A program made the position numbers and the translations under genes. The notes below the pieces were generated by a model. That model was not told the DNA's origin. It searched no databases and saw only the letters and a program-made list of their open reading frames with translations. A DNA stretch of 64,000 bases from Hymenopellis radicata (lineage: Eukaryota; Basidiomycota; Agaricomycetes; Agaricales; Physalacriaceae), in assembly GCA_015501595.1 (NCBI GenBank), contig JADNRX010000139.1, forward strand, positions 62,001-126,000, in the 5' to 3' direction. Positions 9,247-19,629 of the stretch are shown here, piece after piece; the first letter of the stretch is position 1, and each line of letters begins with the position of its first letter.

Positions 9247-10569
9247 TTATATGTGTGACACCGTGTCATCATCATAATCCTCTACGGTTACTGCTAGGTC
9301 GAGGAAGGCAAGACTGCGTGTCTGGGAAAGAATAGAATGTAGGCTATGTTCGGGTGAGGCAGCAAGCGGCACACTCGCAAGCGAGAGGCTGGTGAGGGCG
9401 CCTAAACGATTGGAACGAATGAGTAGTCCTTTCAATGAATGCAGGGCATCGTAGTCAGCCGTGACAGGATCAGGATGAAGAGAAGCCTCCCGTAAACGAG
9501 GAAGCGTCAAAGCATCGATGACAGGCACCGACGTCGCACTGAGCTTGCGCATATTCGAGCAGGTGATCGCCGTATACGCCGATTCATCATCCTCCGAACC
9601 CCACTCAGGCATAGAGAGGGTTTCAAGAGATGGACAGTGTCCAATCAAACGCATACATGCTTTGCGCTCCTCCTCGTCGCCATCTAAGTCCATACCAGAA
9701 AGGTCTAGCTCCGTAATCTGGTCTCGCGGAAATTCAACGCCCAGCATACCTTCACCAAGAGTCAATTTTGTAAGACGAGGACAATCTTTGAAAACTGATA
9801 GCTCCTTCGGCTCTATCTGAACACGATCAAGGCTTAGACACTGAAGACGAGGAAGCCGATTATGAAGTGGCGCGTAGAGCATATTAAAACTCCCTCGGTA
9901 ATCTGAGAGATGTAACACCCGCCACCGGTACGATTCTGCCAGGACGATGTCGAGGATGCGCTTTAGGATAGAGGGATCAGGGCTGGGTACCGGACTATAG
10001 CCTGATTTCAGAGTTATGTCTAGTGGACCCTGACGGGAACGCTGAATAACTGTCTCCAAGCGCTGCACGTCTGCCTCCTGCTGCGCCGCTTTCGGAAAAC
10101 GAATCTCCACAGTCGACCAAAACGAGTGAAGGGACAAAGCGACGTTTCGCCATCTCTGGCAGACGTGGCTGAGCTTCCATATGGTCCCAGACGCGTCAAA
10201 GGCGTTTGAATCGGAGTAGCTAGAAAGCGTGTATAGAAAGACTTCCAACCAGATTTCCGAGGGGAGAGTGCGATGCAGGGAAATGAGGTTGTTGTATCTC
10301 TTCCGGACGTTTAGCAACCTCTCTCGCTCTTCCTCCATCGACGTGATGACCTCCCGAAGGGATGCAAGTTTGGATTCGATGGATGATATGTCGTCAGAGA
10401 CAGTGGGTAGCATGATGTGTCGGATGTGCGTGATCTCCTCGTCCGTCGCTGGGAAATTCGAGGTACGGAGCCGTTCGAGGAGCACAGAGCTCTGGTACTC
10501 CTCTTCGTGATGGAGACTCCGTCTTGTGAAAGCACCACAATTGGTGCATTGGGACACAGTCTGTGGCAT
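9247..10569 (-). CDS. F-box protein, copy 1 (C-terminally shortened)
   Basis: 440 residues. It starts with a CTNCGAF motif near residue 9, then a coiled-coil-like segment (residues about 55-95, ISSIESKLASLREVITSMEE), an F-box (about 97-150: LHRTLPSEIWLEVFLYTL ... LSHVCQRWRNVALSLHSFWS) and a leucine-rich-repeat-like C-terminal half. F-box proteins link substrates to SKP1-cullin-1 ligases. The complete relatives at 15288-16991 and 60676-62409 have 567 and 577 residues; this one stops about 120 residues early after DYDDD with an unrelated tail of four residues, next to the tRNA-like cluster. The start MPQTVSQ is shared with the third copy. A working protein is possible but unproven. Confidence 0.8.
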   Translation of the reverse strand: MPQTVSQCTNCGAFTRRSLHHEEEYQSSVLLERLRTSNFPATDEEITHIRHIMLPTVSDDISSIESKLASLREVITSMEEERERLLNVRKRYNNLISLHRTLPSEIWLEVFLYTLSSYSDSNAFDASGTIWKLSHVCQRWRNVALSLHSFWSTVEIRFPKAAQQEADVQRLETVIQRSRQGPLDITLKSGYSPVPSPDPSILKRILDIVLAESYRWRVLHLSDYRGSFNMLYAPLHNRLPRLQCLSLDRVQIEPKELSVFKDCPRLTKLTLGEGMLGVEFPRDQITELDLSGMDLDGDEEERKACMRLIGHCPSLETLSMPEWGSEDDESAYTAITCSNMRKLSATSVPVIDALTLPRLREASLHPDPVTADYDALHSLKGLLIRSNRLGALTSLSLASVPLAASPEHSLHSILSQTRSLAFLDLAVTVEDYDDDTVSHI

Positions 10570-11779
10570 GCCGAACGCAGACTGATTTAGAAACTACGAA
10601 AGTGCCCACTAAGAAATGGTAAAGAATGCGTTTTCGAGAAGGCGTCAATACGCACCTGGATGACCTAAAAGATATCAAGAATTCTCGCACTGATAAACGA
10701 CTGTGGTGGGCGCGTCGGAGAGCCCACCTGACGCGGCTGAAGATGGTGGTTTGGAAGGAACAACTTTGGTGATCAACTACTAGTACGTAACTTGGTCCGC
10801 AACACACATTTTGAATGCAATCAAATTTTATACAGTAACATTAAGACCTGGCCCGATTTCACCCCGCGTACTAGGTTGTACCGATACAGAAAGATTTCGG
10901 CAACAATATCAAAACAACAGATACAGACTCGGAGGGACAGAAATTCAACTAAAAAATCGGGGTGCGGCTTAACCACTTCACCAGACAGCTCGGCAGATAC
11001 CACAACCCCTTCTCCCGTCATCCCCATCACGGCACACCATCTGGACAAATGTATCCTCCAGCCCCATGCCCACCTTTAATACCGCTGCAGTTTCATCCTC
11101 GACTAGCGGGCTATGGACACCCGGCGCCGAGCTCTGATCTGCTGCCAGAACGTGTCCCTTGGGAGTCTCCTCAGTCACAGGATAATTCACCCGGGCGTCG
11201 GGCCAAGAACTGAGGACAACCTTCGAAAACTTGCTCGCGAGCTCTTAAGCCACATCATACCGTGACGCGCCTAGTAGAGCTTTCGACGTCGCCAACGGTA
11301 TGAATGGCAGTGAGAACGGAGTTGTCGCTCCAAGCAACGTAGAAAGGGAGCTTCCAATCCGTCGTTAGAACGCTGCCATCCACGTCCTGCTTCATGCATC
11401 TCTACCGTAGGTTGATCGGACCAGACCACCGTTATGTAGTTCCTAGTAGACGGAAACTGCAAGTGTTGTCGCTTTGATCATTTGCTGAAGCTGCCAGTCC
11501 TCTGGTCGGTCGTATAAGATGCTTGGTTATATTGCATGCAGACAATTCAAGCTCGAGGCGACAATCTATAAAACGAACGCGGTATGCTTCATAATATGGC
11601 AAACATTACACAAGGAACAAGTCCCCCGTTGCCCGTCCAGGTCCAAGCTGCGGGACCTCCGAAATCCTGATTAAGGACATGGAAATACTGCTATAATACA
11701 CGAATTCAGAAAAAAGTTGTTCACTATTATGGAGATCTCTACCTTCAATGAGCGCAGCTCAGTTCCCGAAACACACAAA
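10570..11779. other. Duplicated F-box gene flanks, no gene seen
   Basis: The part up to about 10800 matches the 5' flank of the F-box copy ending at 16991 (shared blocks around gatatcaagaattctcgcac). About 10800-11060 matches 14580-14830, including aaaaatcggggtgcggct. About 11090-11780 matches 59960-60670, which is the 3' flank of the distant copy (shared ttcacccgggcgtcgggcca and caaccttcgaaaacttgctc). The stretch is therefore joined pieces of duplicated gene flanks. Confidence 0.6.
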
Positions 11780-12240
11780 TCACCTGGAAACTGCGAAAAC
11801 CATGCCACTATCTCCGACGCTTTCGGTCAAAGTCGACTCGACCTGGATAGTGAGGTCCATCCCATCGTCGACCAGTGCATCGAATACAAGCCTTTCGGTG
11901 TCAGTGAAGATGTTCTCCCAGTTCCGACCTACATGCCTCGCGTGCACAGCAAAGTGGCATGTCCTAAGCCTTGCCAGACTAACCGTATCGTCCCCTTTCC
12001 AGCGCGCCTTGAGCATGGAAGCAAAACTGCCGACCGGCCCAAAACACTGTAGGTCATACGAGTTACAGGGATTGCGTATTTGAATGTCCAAAGACGAAAG
12101 GAGGGGGAGAAAGGTGACAGTTTTCGCCGGTATGACCTCGAGGGATTTCACGATCGTCTCTATTTGTTCCCGGTCGCTAACATCGATTTCATCGTCAAAT
12201 TCCCCTATGGTTACTGCTAGGTCGAGGATGGGGGGATGGG
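11780..12240 (-). pseudogene. C-terminal remnant of an F-box gene copy
   Basis: The frame encodes about 150 residues matching the end of the complete F-box copies: EQIETIVKSLEVIPAKTVTF, LLSSLDIQI, GSFASMLKARWKGDDTV and LVFDALVDDGMDLTIQV. The N-terminal two thirds, including the F-box, are absent; the upstream sequence (12240-12301) is unrelated. It is the tail missing from copy 1, but about 1.2 kb upstream of that gene and with its own 3' flank, so it is a separate broken copy. Confidence 0.75.
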
Positions 12241-12301
12241 GCTCGCTGTTCATGCTGAGGGCAGATAGCGGATAGCGATAGCGGCAATTAGTCAGCGGCA
12301 C

Positions 12302-13084
12302 CTTTTTTGGTGCATGTACCCCTATCTACGTTCGATCTTGACCACCACCTGCAAACACGCCGCCCGGCTCTGTACACTCTCTGTTGCTCTCGTAGTTGAT
12401 TTAATATATTCTGCCAATTAATCTCCTCTTCTTGCTACCTTTTCTGAGCCCGGATTGTCCCATTTCTGCTGCTTTCTTCGTATACAAGGATGTGATTGGA
12501 GTGATCTACTGTACTACCAGTACTAGCAGTCGTCCTGGTGCATTCTCTAGCCCTACCGGACAGAAGTGAATCTCTCCCGGGATTGACTCTCATGGTAGGT
12601 TGGCCAGATGAGTTATGGATCCCACAGTGCCCGGGTTGGGACCTTGTAAGTCTTGCATGTAAGCCACACTAAGCAACAAAGCTTACTGGAATGCCACGGC
12701 CTGTTTTGGGGTCATGTAGATACGTAGTTTTGAGCCCGTTGACCGAGAATTGTGAGCAGAGCAGGTTAAGGCAAGTTCGCGTCTCGTCAATTTTTCCTTT
12801 TTAGGTGTGCTGGATAGCGTCGGCATCTCGGCATACTGAGCTATAGTGGCGAACACCGCTGGATAGCGAATATAAAAGGAAGTCTCCCACGATTTTCTTG
12901 CTCGCGAGGTCGAGTCGCGTTCTGTGACCAGCGCGGGGTATTACGGGCTCAGTGAAGTACACAAGAGGTGTGAAAGTGATGTAGCATTGATATCACACCT
13001 TCAATATAAGGTGAATACTCCAATCTCTTCTTCCCTCTCTCTTTCTTTCTTTCCCTCTTTCCTTTTTTGGTTTTCTTTTTTTAT
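12302..13084. other. Gene-free stretch with a polypyrimidine tract
   Basis: No convincing gene on either strand. From about 13020 to 13083 there is a nearly pure C/T tract, directly at the point where F-box copy 2 loses similarity to the complete copies. Confidence 0.5.
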
Positions 13085-14380
13085 TTAAAATTCGACCCTC
13101 AACACCGCTATCGAGCCGAGGATGGCGAGACTATGTGTCTGGGAGAGGATAGAATGGAGGGTACAGTCCGCCGGTGAGGCAGCAAGTGGCACATTAGCAA
13201 GCGAGAGGCTGGTGAGAGCGGTTATACAATTGGAACGAATGAGGAGTTGTTTGAATGAAGACAGGGCATAGTCAGCCGTGGCAGGTTCAGGGCGAAAGAA
13301 AACCTCCCGGAGACAAGGAAGTGTGAGTGCATTGATGACGGGCACCGACGTGGCATCGAGCTTGCGCATATTCGAGCAGGTGATCGCTGTATACACCGAT
13401 TCATCATCCTCCGAACCCCACTCAGGCATAGAGAGGGTTTCAAGCGACGGGCACCGCCCAATCAAACGTATACATTCTCTGCGCTCCTCCTCGCTGTCAA
13501 CGGGGCCCATAGGAGAAAGGTCTAGCTCCGTGATTTGGTCCCACGGAAGTTTGACAACTCCACCAAGAGACAGTTTCGTAAGACGTGGACAATTTTCGAA
13601 GACAGACACCGCTGAGTGTTTCTCCAGCTCGAGCTGAGGAACATAAAGGGCTAACGACTCGAGGCGAGGAAGCCTATTATGAAGCGCCGCGTAGAGCATA
13701 TTCCAACACCCTGAGTCATCTGTGAGATGTAACTTCCGCCATCGGTGCGATTCTGCCAGGATGATGTCGAGGATGCGCTTTAGGATAGAGGGATCAGGGC
13801 TGGGTACCGAACTATAGCCTGATATTAGGTATACGTTTAGTGGTCCCTGACGGGAACGCTGAATAACCGTCTCCAAGAGCTGTACATTTGCTTCTTTCTG
13901 GGCTGCGTCCCGAAAATCAATCTCTATATTCGACCAAAACGAAGGAATGGATAAAGAGACGTTTCGCCATCTCTGGCAGACGTGGCTGAGCTGCCACATG
14001 GGCCTAGATGCGTTAAATGCGTTTGAATAAATGCAGACGGCGTACAGAAAGACTTCCGACCAGATTTCTGAGGGGAGAGTGCGATGCAAGGAAACGAGGT
14101 TGCTGTACCGCTTCTGGACGTTTTTCAACCTCTCCCGCTCTTCCTCCATCGACGTGATGACCTCCCGAAGGGATGCGAGTTTGGATTCGATGGATGATAT
14201 GTCGTCGGTGACAGTGGGTAAGATGGTGTGTCGAATGTGCGAGATCTCCTCGTCGGTCGCTGGCAAATTCGAGGTACGGAGTCGCTCAAGAAGCACAGAG
14301 CTCTGGTATTCCTCCTCGTGGTGGAAACTCCGTCTGGTGAAAGCACCACAGTTGGTGCATTGGGACGCAATCTGCTGCAT
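13085..14380 (-). CDS. F-box protein, copy 2 (C-terminally shortened)
   Basis: Same architecture as the neighbouring copies: CTNCGAF motif, coiled-coil-like segment, F-box (LPSEIWSEVFLYAV ... LSHVCQRWRNVSLSIPSFWS) and a leucine-rich C-terminal half. The frame is open further upstream to 14467, but I chose the ATG at 14380 because it gives MQQIASQ, the same start as the copy at 62409. The last residues (SIAVLRVEF) are unrelated to the family, and the final 120 or so family residues are missing. The break coincides with the polypyrimidine tract. It may be functional for SKP1 binding, because the F-box is intact. Confidence 0.75.
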   Translation of the reverse strand: MQQIASQCTNCGAFTRRSFHHEEEYQSSVLLERLRTSNLPATDEEISHIRHTILPTVTDDISSIESKLASLREVITSMEEERERLKNVQKRYSNLVSLHRTLPSEIWSEVFLYAVCIYSNAFNASRPMWQLSHVCQRWRNVSLSIPSFWSNIEIDFRDAAQKEANVQLLETVIQRSRQGPLNVYLISGYSSVPSPDPSILKRILDIILAESHRWRKLHLTDDSGCWNMLYAALHNRLPRLESLALYVPQLELEKHSAVSVFENCPRLTKLSLGGVVKLPWDQITELDLSPMGPVDSEEERRECIRLIGRCPSLETLSMPEWGSEDDESVYTAITCSNMRKLDATSVPVINALTLPCLREVFFRPEPATADYALSSFKQLLIRSNCITALTSLSLANVPLAASPADCTLHSILSQTHSLAILGSIAVLRVEF

Positions 14381-14467
14381 CCCGGACGCAGGCCGACTCG
14401 AACAGCAGGAAATTTGCCTATTGAAAGAAATGTTAAGGACGTGGTGTTTGAAGGCGTAAATACGCAC

Positions 14468-15287
14468 CTAAATGACCTATGGGATGGAAGATTCCTTGCA
14501 CTGATAGACGGCTCTGGTGGGCGCGTCGGAAAGTCCAATGACGCGGCTGATGGTGGTGGTTTGGAAGAAACACTTTGTTGATCGACTAACGTAAACTTGG
14601 TCCGCAACATTTACACATTGAGACTTGGCTTGAGTTCACCCTTGCTCCCCATGAGAAGTGTTCTACAGATACAGAAGGATTTCGACAACAAGATCAGAGT
14701 ACTACAGTATAGATCAACTCAAAAATCGGGGTGCGGCTCAACCACCTCATCAGACTGAGACAACATATAGTAGCTCGGCAACGTCAACATGAGCTTGTTC
14801 AGATGCCACAACCTCTCCTCCCCGACGTCGCTATTACGGCGGACCATATGGACAAACACATCCTCCAACCGCATGCCCACTTGCTCACAAGCTCTGGCGA
14901 CGCCGCATTAGCGGGATGAACAATAGTCGCGAAGCGCCTCGTAGCGTTTTCGACAACGCCGGTGGTATGAGAGACTGGGAGCTGTACAGCCAGACATTAA
15001 TCACGTCCCCCGTAGAAGCTGCATTATCATGTTGGATTGAAGACAATCTTCGAAACAAGGGGGTATCGTTTGTATAATGGCAATACTGATTCAGAAGCGC
15101 TCTACACCAAAATAGTGAGTGGAAAGGGAACAGGTCTTGTTCGTGTCCAAGTTGCAGGACTTCAAACGCCGAAATAAAGATGTGGGAATACGGCTGCTGT
15201 CTTCACAGAGTCAGAAAGATTCTTCCGCATGATGATGATGAGTCCTCTACCTTCAATAAGCACAAGTAAATTTCCGAAATGCACAAT
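14468..15287. other. F-box gene flanks, repeated elsewhere in the window
   Basis: The stretch to about 14600 is the copy-2 5' flank and resembles 62420-62610. 14600-14900 matches 10800-11060. The remainder is the 3' flank of the complete copy that ends at 15288. No separate gene is visible. Confidence 0.5.
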
Positions 15288-16991
15288 TCAACTGGGCACT
15301 GCGAAAACGTTTTCCGTCAAATCTGACGTGACCCGTATAGTGAGGTCCATCCCATCGTCAACTAGGGCATTGAAGATAGGCCTTTCCGCCTCATTGAAGA
15401 TACCCGGGACGGGCCTCGAAGCATCCCAATGGCTGCGGTCTTTCGGCGCCTCCACAGAGAAGTGGCATGTCTTAAGCCTTGCCAGGCCAACCGTATCGGC
15501 CCCTTTCCAGCGCGCCTTGAGCGCGGAAGCAAAACTAGCGCCAGGTTCAAAAGACAGTAGCCTCTGCCAGTCACTGTGGTCATACACCCGAATGTCGAGA
15601 GACGAAAGGAGGGGGAGAAAAGTGACGGATTCGGTAGGCACGACCTTGAGGGATTTCACGATCGCTACTATTTGTTCCCAGTCGCTAACCTCCATTTCAT
15701 CGTCATAATCCTCTTCTATGAATACTTTTAGGGCGAGGAAGGCAAGACTAGGTGTCTGGGAAAGGAGAGAATGGAGGGTACGGCCCGATGATGAGGGAGC
15801 AAGTGGCACACTAGCAAGCGAAAGGCTGGTAAGAGTACTCAAAGCATTGGAACGAATGAGGAGTTTTTTGAATAGATAGAGGGCATCGTAGGCGGAATGG
15901 CTAACTTGAAGTGAAGCTTCCCGTAGACGAGGAAGCGTGAGAGCATCAATGACGCGCACCGACATGGTATAAAGCTTGCACACATTTGAGCAGGTGGTCG
16001 GGATGTAGGGCGGAGCGGCCTCATCGTCCAAGTACCAGTGAGGTACAGCGAGGATCTCAAGAGATGGACACAGTCCAATCAAACGCATACATGCCCTGAG
16101 GTCGTCCTCGTCGCCTTCCTCATCCATACGAGAAAGGTCTAGCTCCGTAATCTGGTCCCACGGAAATTCAACGACCGGCGGGCTTCCAACAAGAGTCAAT
16201 TTCGTAAGACAAGGACAATCTTTGAAAACTGATTGATCCTTCGGCTCTATCTGACCACATTCAAGGCTTAGACGCTGAAGACGAGGAAGCCGATTATGAA
16301 GTCGCGCGTAGAGCCTATTGAAACCCTCTCCCCAATCTGATAAATGTAACTTTCGCCACCGGTACGATTCTGCCAAGACGATGTCGATGATGCGCTTTAG
16401 GATAGAGGGATCACTGCCGCTATACCATGATTCCAGAGATACGTCTAGTAGACCCTGACGGGAACGCTGAATAACCGTCTCCAAGCGCTGCACGTCTGCT
16501 TCCCGCTGCGCCGCTTTCGGAAAACGAAGATCCATAGTCGACCAAAACGAACGAAGGGACAAAGCGACGTTTCGCCATCTCTGGCAGACGTGGCTGAGCT
16601 TCCATATGGACCCAGACGCGTTAAACGCGTTGGAATCGGAGGCACTAGAAAGCGTGTACAGGAATATTTCCGACCAAATTTCCGAGGGAAGAGTGCGATG
16701 CAGCGAAATGAGGTTGCTGTACCTCTTCTGGACGCTTTTCAACCTCTCCCGCTCTTCCTCCATCGACCTGATGGCCTCGTGAAGGGATGCAATTTTGGCA
16801 GTGATGGATGATATGTCGTCGGAGACAGTGGGTAGTATGGTGTGCCGGACGTGCGAGATCTCCTCGTCCGTCGCTGGGAAATTCGTGGTACGAAGCCGCT
16901 CGAGCACGGAGCTCTGATATTCTTCTTCATGATGGAGACTCCGTCCGGTGAAAGCACCACAATTGGTGCATTGGGACACAGTCTGCGGCAT
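15288..16991 (-). CDS. F-box protein, copy 3 (complete)
   Basis: 567 residues in one uninterrupted frame. Order: MPQTVSQCTNCGAF start with a possible Cys motif; coiled-coil-like region about 55-95; F-box about 97-150 (LPSEIWSEIFLYTL, LSHVCQRWRNVALSLRSFWS); leucine-rich-repeat-like region about 180-450; conserved tail with FLPLLSSLDIRV, ASALKARWKGADTVGLAR and NALVDDGMDLTIRV. The family is the usual basidiomycete type of expanded F-box gene, expected to act as an SCF substrate receptor; its substrate is unknown. A TATA box lies about 265 nt upstream, in a block shared with the distant copy. Confidence 0.85.
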   Translation of the reverse strand: MPQTVSQCTNCGAFTGRSLHHEEEYQSSVLERLRTTNFPATDEEISHVRHTILPTVSDDISSITAKIASLHEAIRSMEEERERLKSVQKRYSNLISLHRTLPSEIWSEIFLYTLSSASDSNAFNASGSIWKLSHVCQRWRNVALSLRSFWSTMDLRFPKAAQREADVQRLETVIQRSRQGLLDVSLESWYSGSDPSILKRIIDIVLAESYRWRKLHLSDWGEGFNRLYARLHNRLPRLQRLSLECGQIEPKDQSVFKDCPCLTKLTLVGSPPVVEFPWDQITELDLSRMDEEGDEDDLRACMRLIGLCPSLEILAVPHWYLDDEAAPPYIPTTCSNVCKLYTMSVRVIDALTLPRLREASLQVSHSAYDALYLFKKLLIRSNALSTLTSLSLASVPLAPSSSGRTLHSLLSQTPSLAFLALKVFIEEDYDDEMEVSDWEQIVAIVKSLKVVPTESVTFLPLLSSLDIRVYDHSDWQRLLSFEPGASFASALKARWKGADTVGLARLKTCHFSVEAPKDRSHWDASRPVPGIFNEAERPIFNALVDDGMDLTIRVTSDLTENVFAVPS

Positions 16992-17655
16992 GCCGAAGGC
17001 AGACTGATTTGAGAACTAAACAAGTGCCCACTAAGAACACGTTTTCGAGAAGGCGTCAATACGCACCTGGATGACCTACAAGATATCAAGAATTCTCGCA
17101 CGATAAACGACTTTGGTGGGCACGTCGGAGAGCCCAATGACGACGCTTAAGATGGCGGTTTGGAAGAAACCCGCTTTTGATCGACGTATATGTAAGCTAA
17201 TGCTACAGTTCACCGTCGCTGTGTACTTCTTCTGTGTACAAATTCATCTTCCTTTATATGCTAAAGTTTGAGCAAAAGTAGTATGAACGACAGCAGAGTA
17301 GAAAAACGTTCTCGAATTAGTAGTGTACCAGCTTGGCCTAACCGAGGGACCTTCCTCCTTGATAGAGCCAAATGGCCAGTGGTGTCACGAAAGAAATCTG
17401 ACTCTTTCAATCTGGGCTCGGAGCACGACCTGTGGAACGCATACTACTATCCATGGGCAGAGCGCTGCCGCGGACGTGGGGGGCTTCCTCACTGTCAGCT
17501 CTCCGTCCTTATACGCTGGCGGACAAGAAGATGCAATAGACTTCGGGTACTTGGAAAGTGTGTTGGATGAAGTCTCCATAACGCAGGCACGGGAGCGAAT
17601 CCAAAGACATTCATGACGAGGTCAATACACCACAAGTCTCTACATACATGAAAGA
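16992..17655. other. F-box copy 3 upstream region and downstream of the WD40 gene
   Basis: 16992-17270 is shared with 62410-62720, the same position in front of the other complete F-box copy. It holds a minus-strand TATA box at 17253-17258 (CATATAAAGG on the minus strand). 17270-17655 shows no supported gene. Confidence 0.5.
17253..17258 (-). promoter_or_regulatory. TATA box of F-box copy 3
   Basis: TATAAA on the minus strand, embedded in a block also conserved before the F-box copy at 62409 (TATA at 62707-62712). Confidence 0.4.
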
Positions 17656-19019
17656 TTATACATTGAGACCTGGCTCAATTTCGCCCAAAATCATAGTGCC
17701 ATCCTTGCTACCGTGAGAACTGTACGAAGATGAATAAGCTAAGAAAAAGCTCAAGATGAGGGAAGTACGCACTGATAGGTTCTCTGGGATGGAAGTCAAC
17801 CGCAGTGACCGTTCCTTTATGACCAGGAAGCTAATTCGGAGCCTCGTTAGCGAATGCAATTCCCAAAAGCAATGCACGCACCTTGTACAATATCTTGGAT
17901 TTTTCCACGTCCCATATGCATACTGCGCGGTCGGCACCACCGACTGCGACACGCTGCCCGCCGTCGTCTTTACTCCATGCACCTCTCAACAGAGTGTTTT
18001 CGAAACCAGCAGGCGCGCCTTGAAGTACGCGATGTATCCGTGTTGGAGACGGCGCAAAAGGTCGGACATCGTGTATTAACGTTTGTGAGGAGAAGGAGGG
18101 GGAAAGCAGAAAGTTTCCGTTGGGTGAAAGTGACAAGGATGTGGGGGTGTCGGTGTGGCCTGTGAGGGTGTAAACCTGTTCACCCTTGCGGAAGTCGTAC
18201 ACCTGGCAAATCGTTATTAAACGGAGACAAAGAAGAAAGAAAACGCGTACATGTATCTCGTTATCGAGCGCTCCAATATACAAGTTGGTCCCATCTGCAC
18301 CCCAACAGACTGCCGTTACCGGGCATCCTATTTCTAGGGTGGAAACTGCAATTTTTCCGCCTTCCTCTCCACCTTCCCATATTTTAACGGTTCCATCGTC
18401 GGAGCCTGTAGCAACAAGCTCGGTTCCTGCGCCTCCAGCCATCGTCCTGTCCACAGTGTTGATTATCTCGCGGTGCGCACGTATTTTCCGCACACGCTGG
18501 CCAGTAGTGACGTTTGTCAAACATAGCGTGTGGTCGGCTGCTACGGTGTAAAGTATGGGCGAGAAAAGAGACCATTGAAGATCTAATATTGGCGCTTTCG
18601 TGAGGTTGGATAACAGCCCATAGTTCGTATTGGGTGGATATGTCCGCCAGAGCGCTTTGGAAACGTTTTAGGCGGTAAATGAAATGTTGCAATGAGATAC
18701 ACGCACAGACACTTCGATCCGCAGAGCATGCCGCGATATTTTGACCAGTTGGGTCGAATCTACAGCTAAGTATTTCGCCCTACTTCACATGGTCAATATA
18801 GGAGACAGATATGTAGTGTTCGACGCGCACCGAATGGGCTCCGGCAAGGCTTATGATAGGCGCTTCGAGACTACTGGTTCGCTTCACCGTTCGAATAAGA
18901 CCTTTGGAACGGTCATCTCCTGCAGAGGATATCGCAATTTGGTTCGATGGCGGCGGCGTCGCCTTTGCGCGTTTTATGAGCGTGCCATCCGGGGGCGGCG
19001 AGCCTCCACGCTTTGACAT
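17656..19019 (-). CDS. spf38: U5 snRNP 40-kDa-type WD40 protein (SNRNP40/Spf38-like)
   Basis: A multi-exon gene. Exon 1 begins MSKRGGSPPPDGTLIKRAK and leads into SSLEAPIISLAGAH, the usual entry to the first WD repeat of U5-40K. Later exons give CRFDPTGQNIAACSADRSV, TGQRVRKIRAHREIINTVD, ELVATGSDDGTVKIWEGG, NEIHVYDFRKGEQVYTLTGH, DVRPFAPSPTRIHRVLQGA and VAVGGADRAVCIWDVEKSKI, then LPGHKGTVTAVDFHP. The end, DGTMILGEIEPGLNV, matches the family's closing strand. The region after APIISL, the phrase DVRPFAP and the final GEI identify U5-40K rather than a generic WD40 protein. The protein is a stable U5 snRNP and tri-snRNP component in the nucleus. Some exon borders, notably the last, need transcript data. 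Confidence 0.8.
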
Positions 19020-19629
19020 TTTCGTAGTTGAAGTCCAAGGTAAGTAGGTCCAAAGATGCGCCTGCCAAACATGGACAACTAATGATTAGATTAGATCTTG
19101 AGTTGCAGTCAGTCACTCGAGTCGAGGACAATGGACGAATCAGAACTGAATATCAAGAGAAAGCGACATGCGCTATATGTGAACGCTTCAACACTGATTT
19201 GGATGGCTGATGTCATTCTCACTTTCGACTGGTTACAGTTACCTTCCAAATGTCCCAGATTCGCTTGAATATATGAAAATCATCTAAGTTTATTGATTAA
19301 CAAAAACATGAGAAATGAGCTTGATGGCCTGGGGGAAGGAAGGAAGTGTATTACTCAGCTGGGTACCGAAGGCACTGCTGAGGGCCTGGTGTAAGGACTA
19401 TCTACTAATACTACGGCGGGTGGCATTTGGAGACAGGAAGTCGGATGGTACTCAAGGTGACCTCGCAACATCGGTGAGAAGTATCATACGAGGACCAACG
19501 GTGGCGTAAATTTGCATGTATTACGGTCTGAGCAACTTTCTAACGTATAAATGCAATATATATGATACAGAATGGTGTAATGCAATGACAATGAACGCTA
19601 ACAACAAGCAGGTAAGTGGGACTGACAAT
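19020..19629. other. Intergenic, nothing seen
   Basis: Lies between the promoter side of the WD40 gene and the 3' end of the cullin gene. I see no conserved coding frame. Confidence 0.4.
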
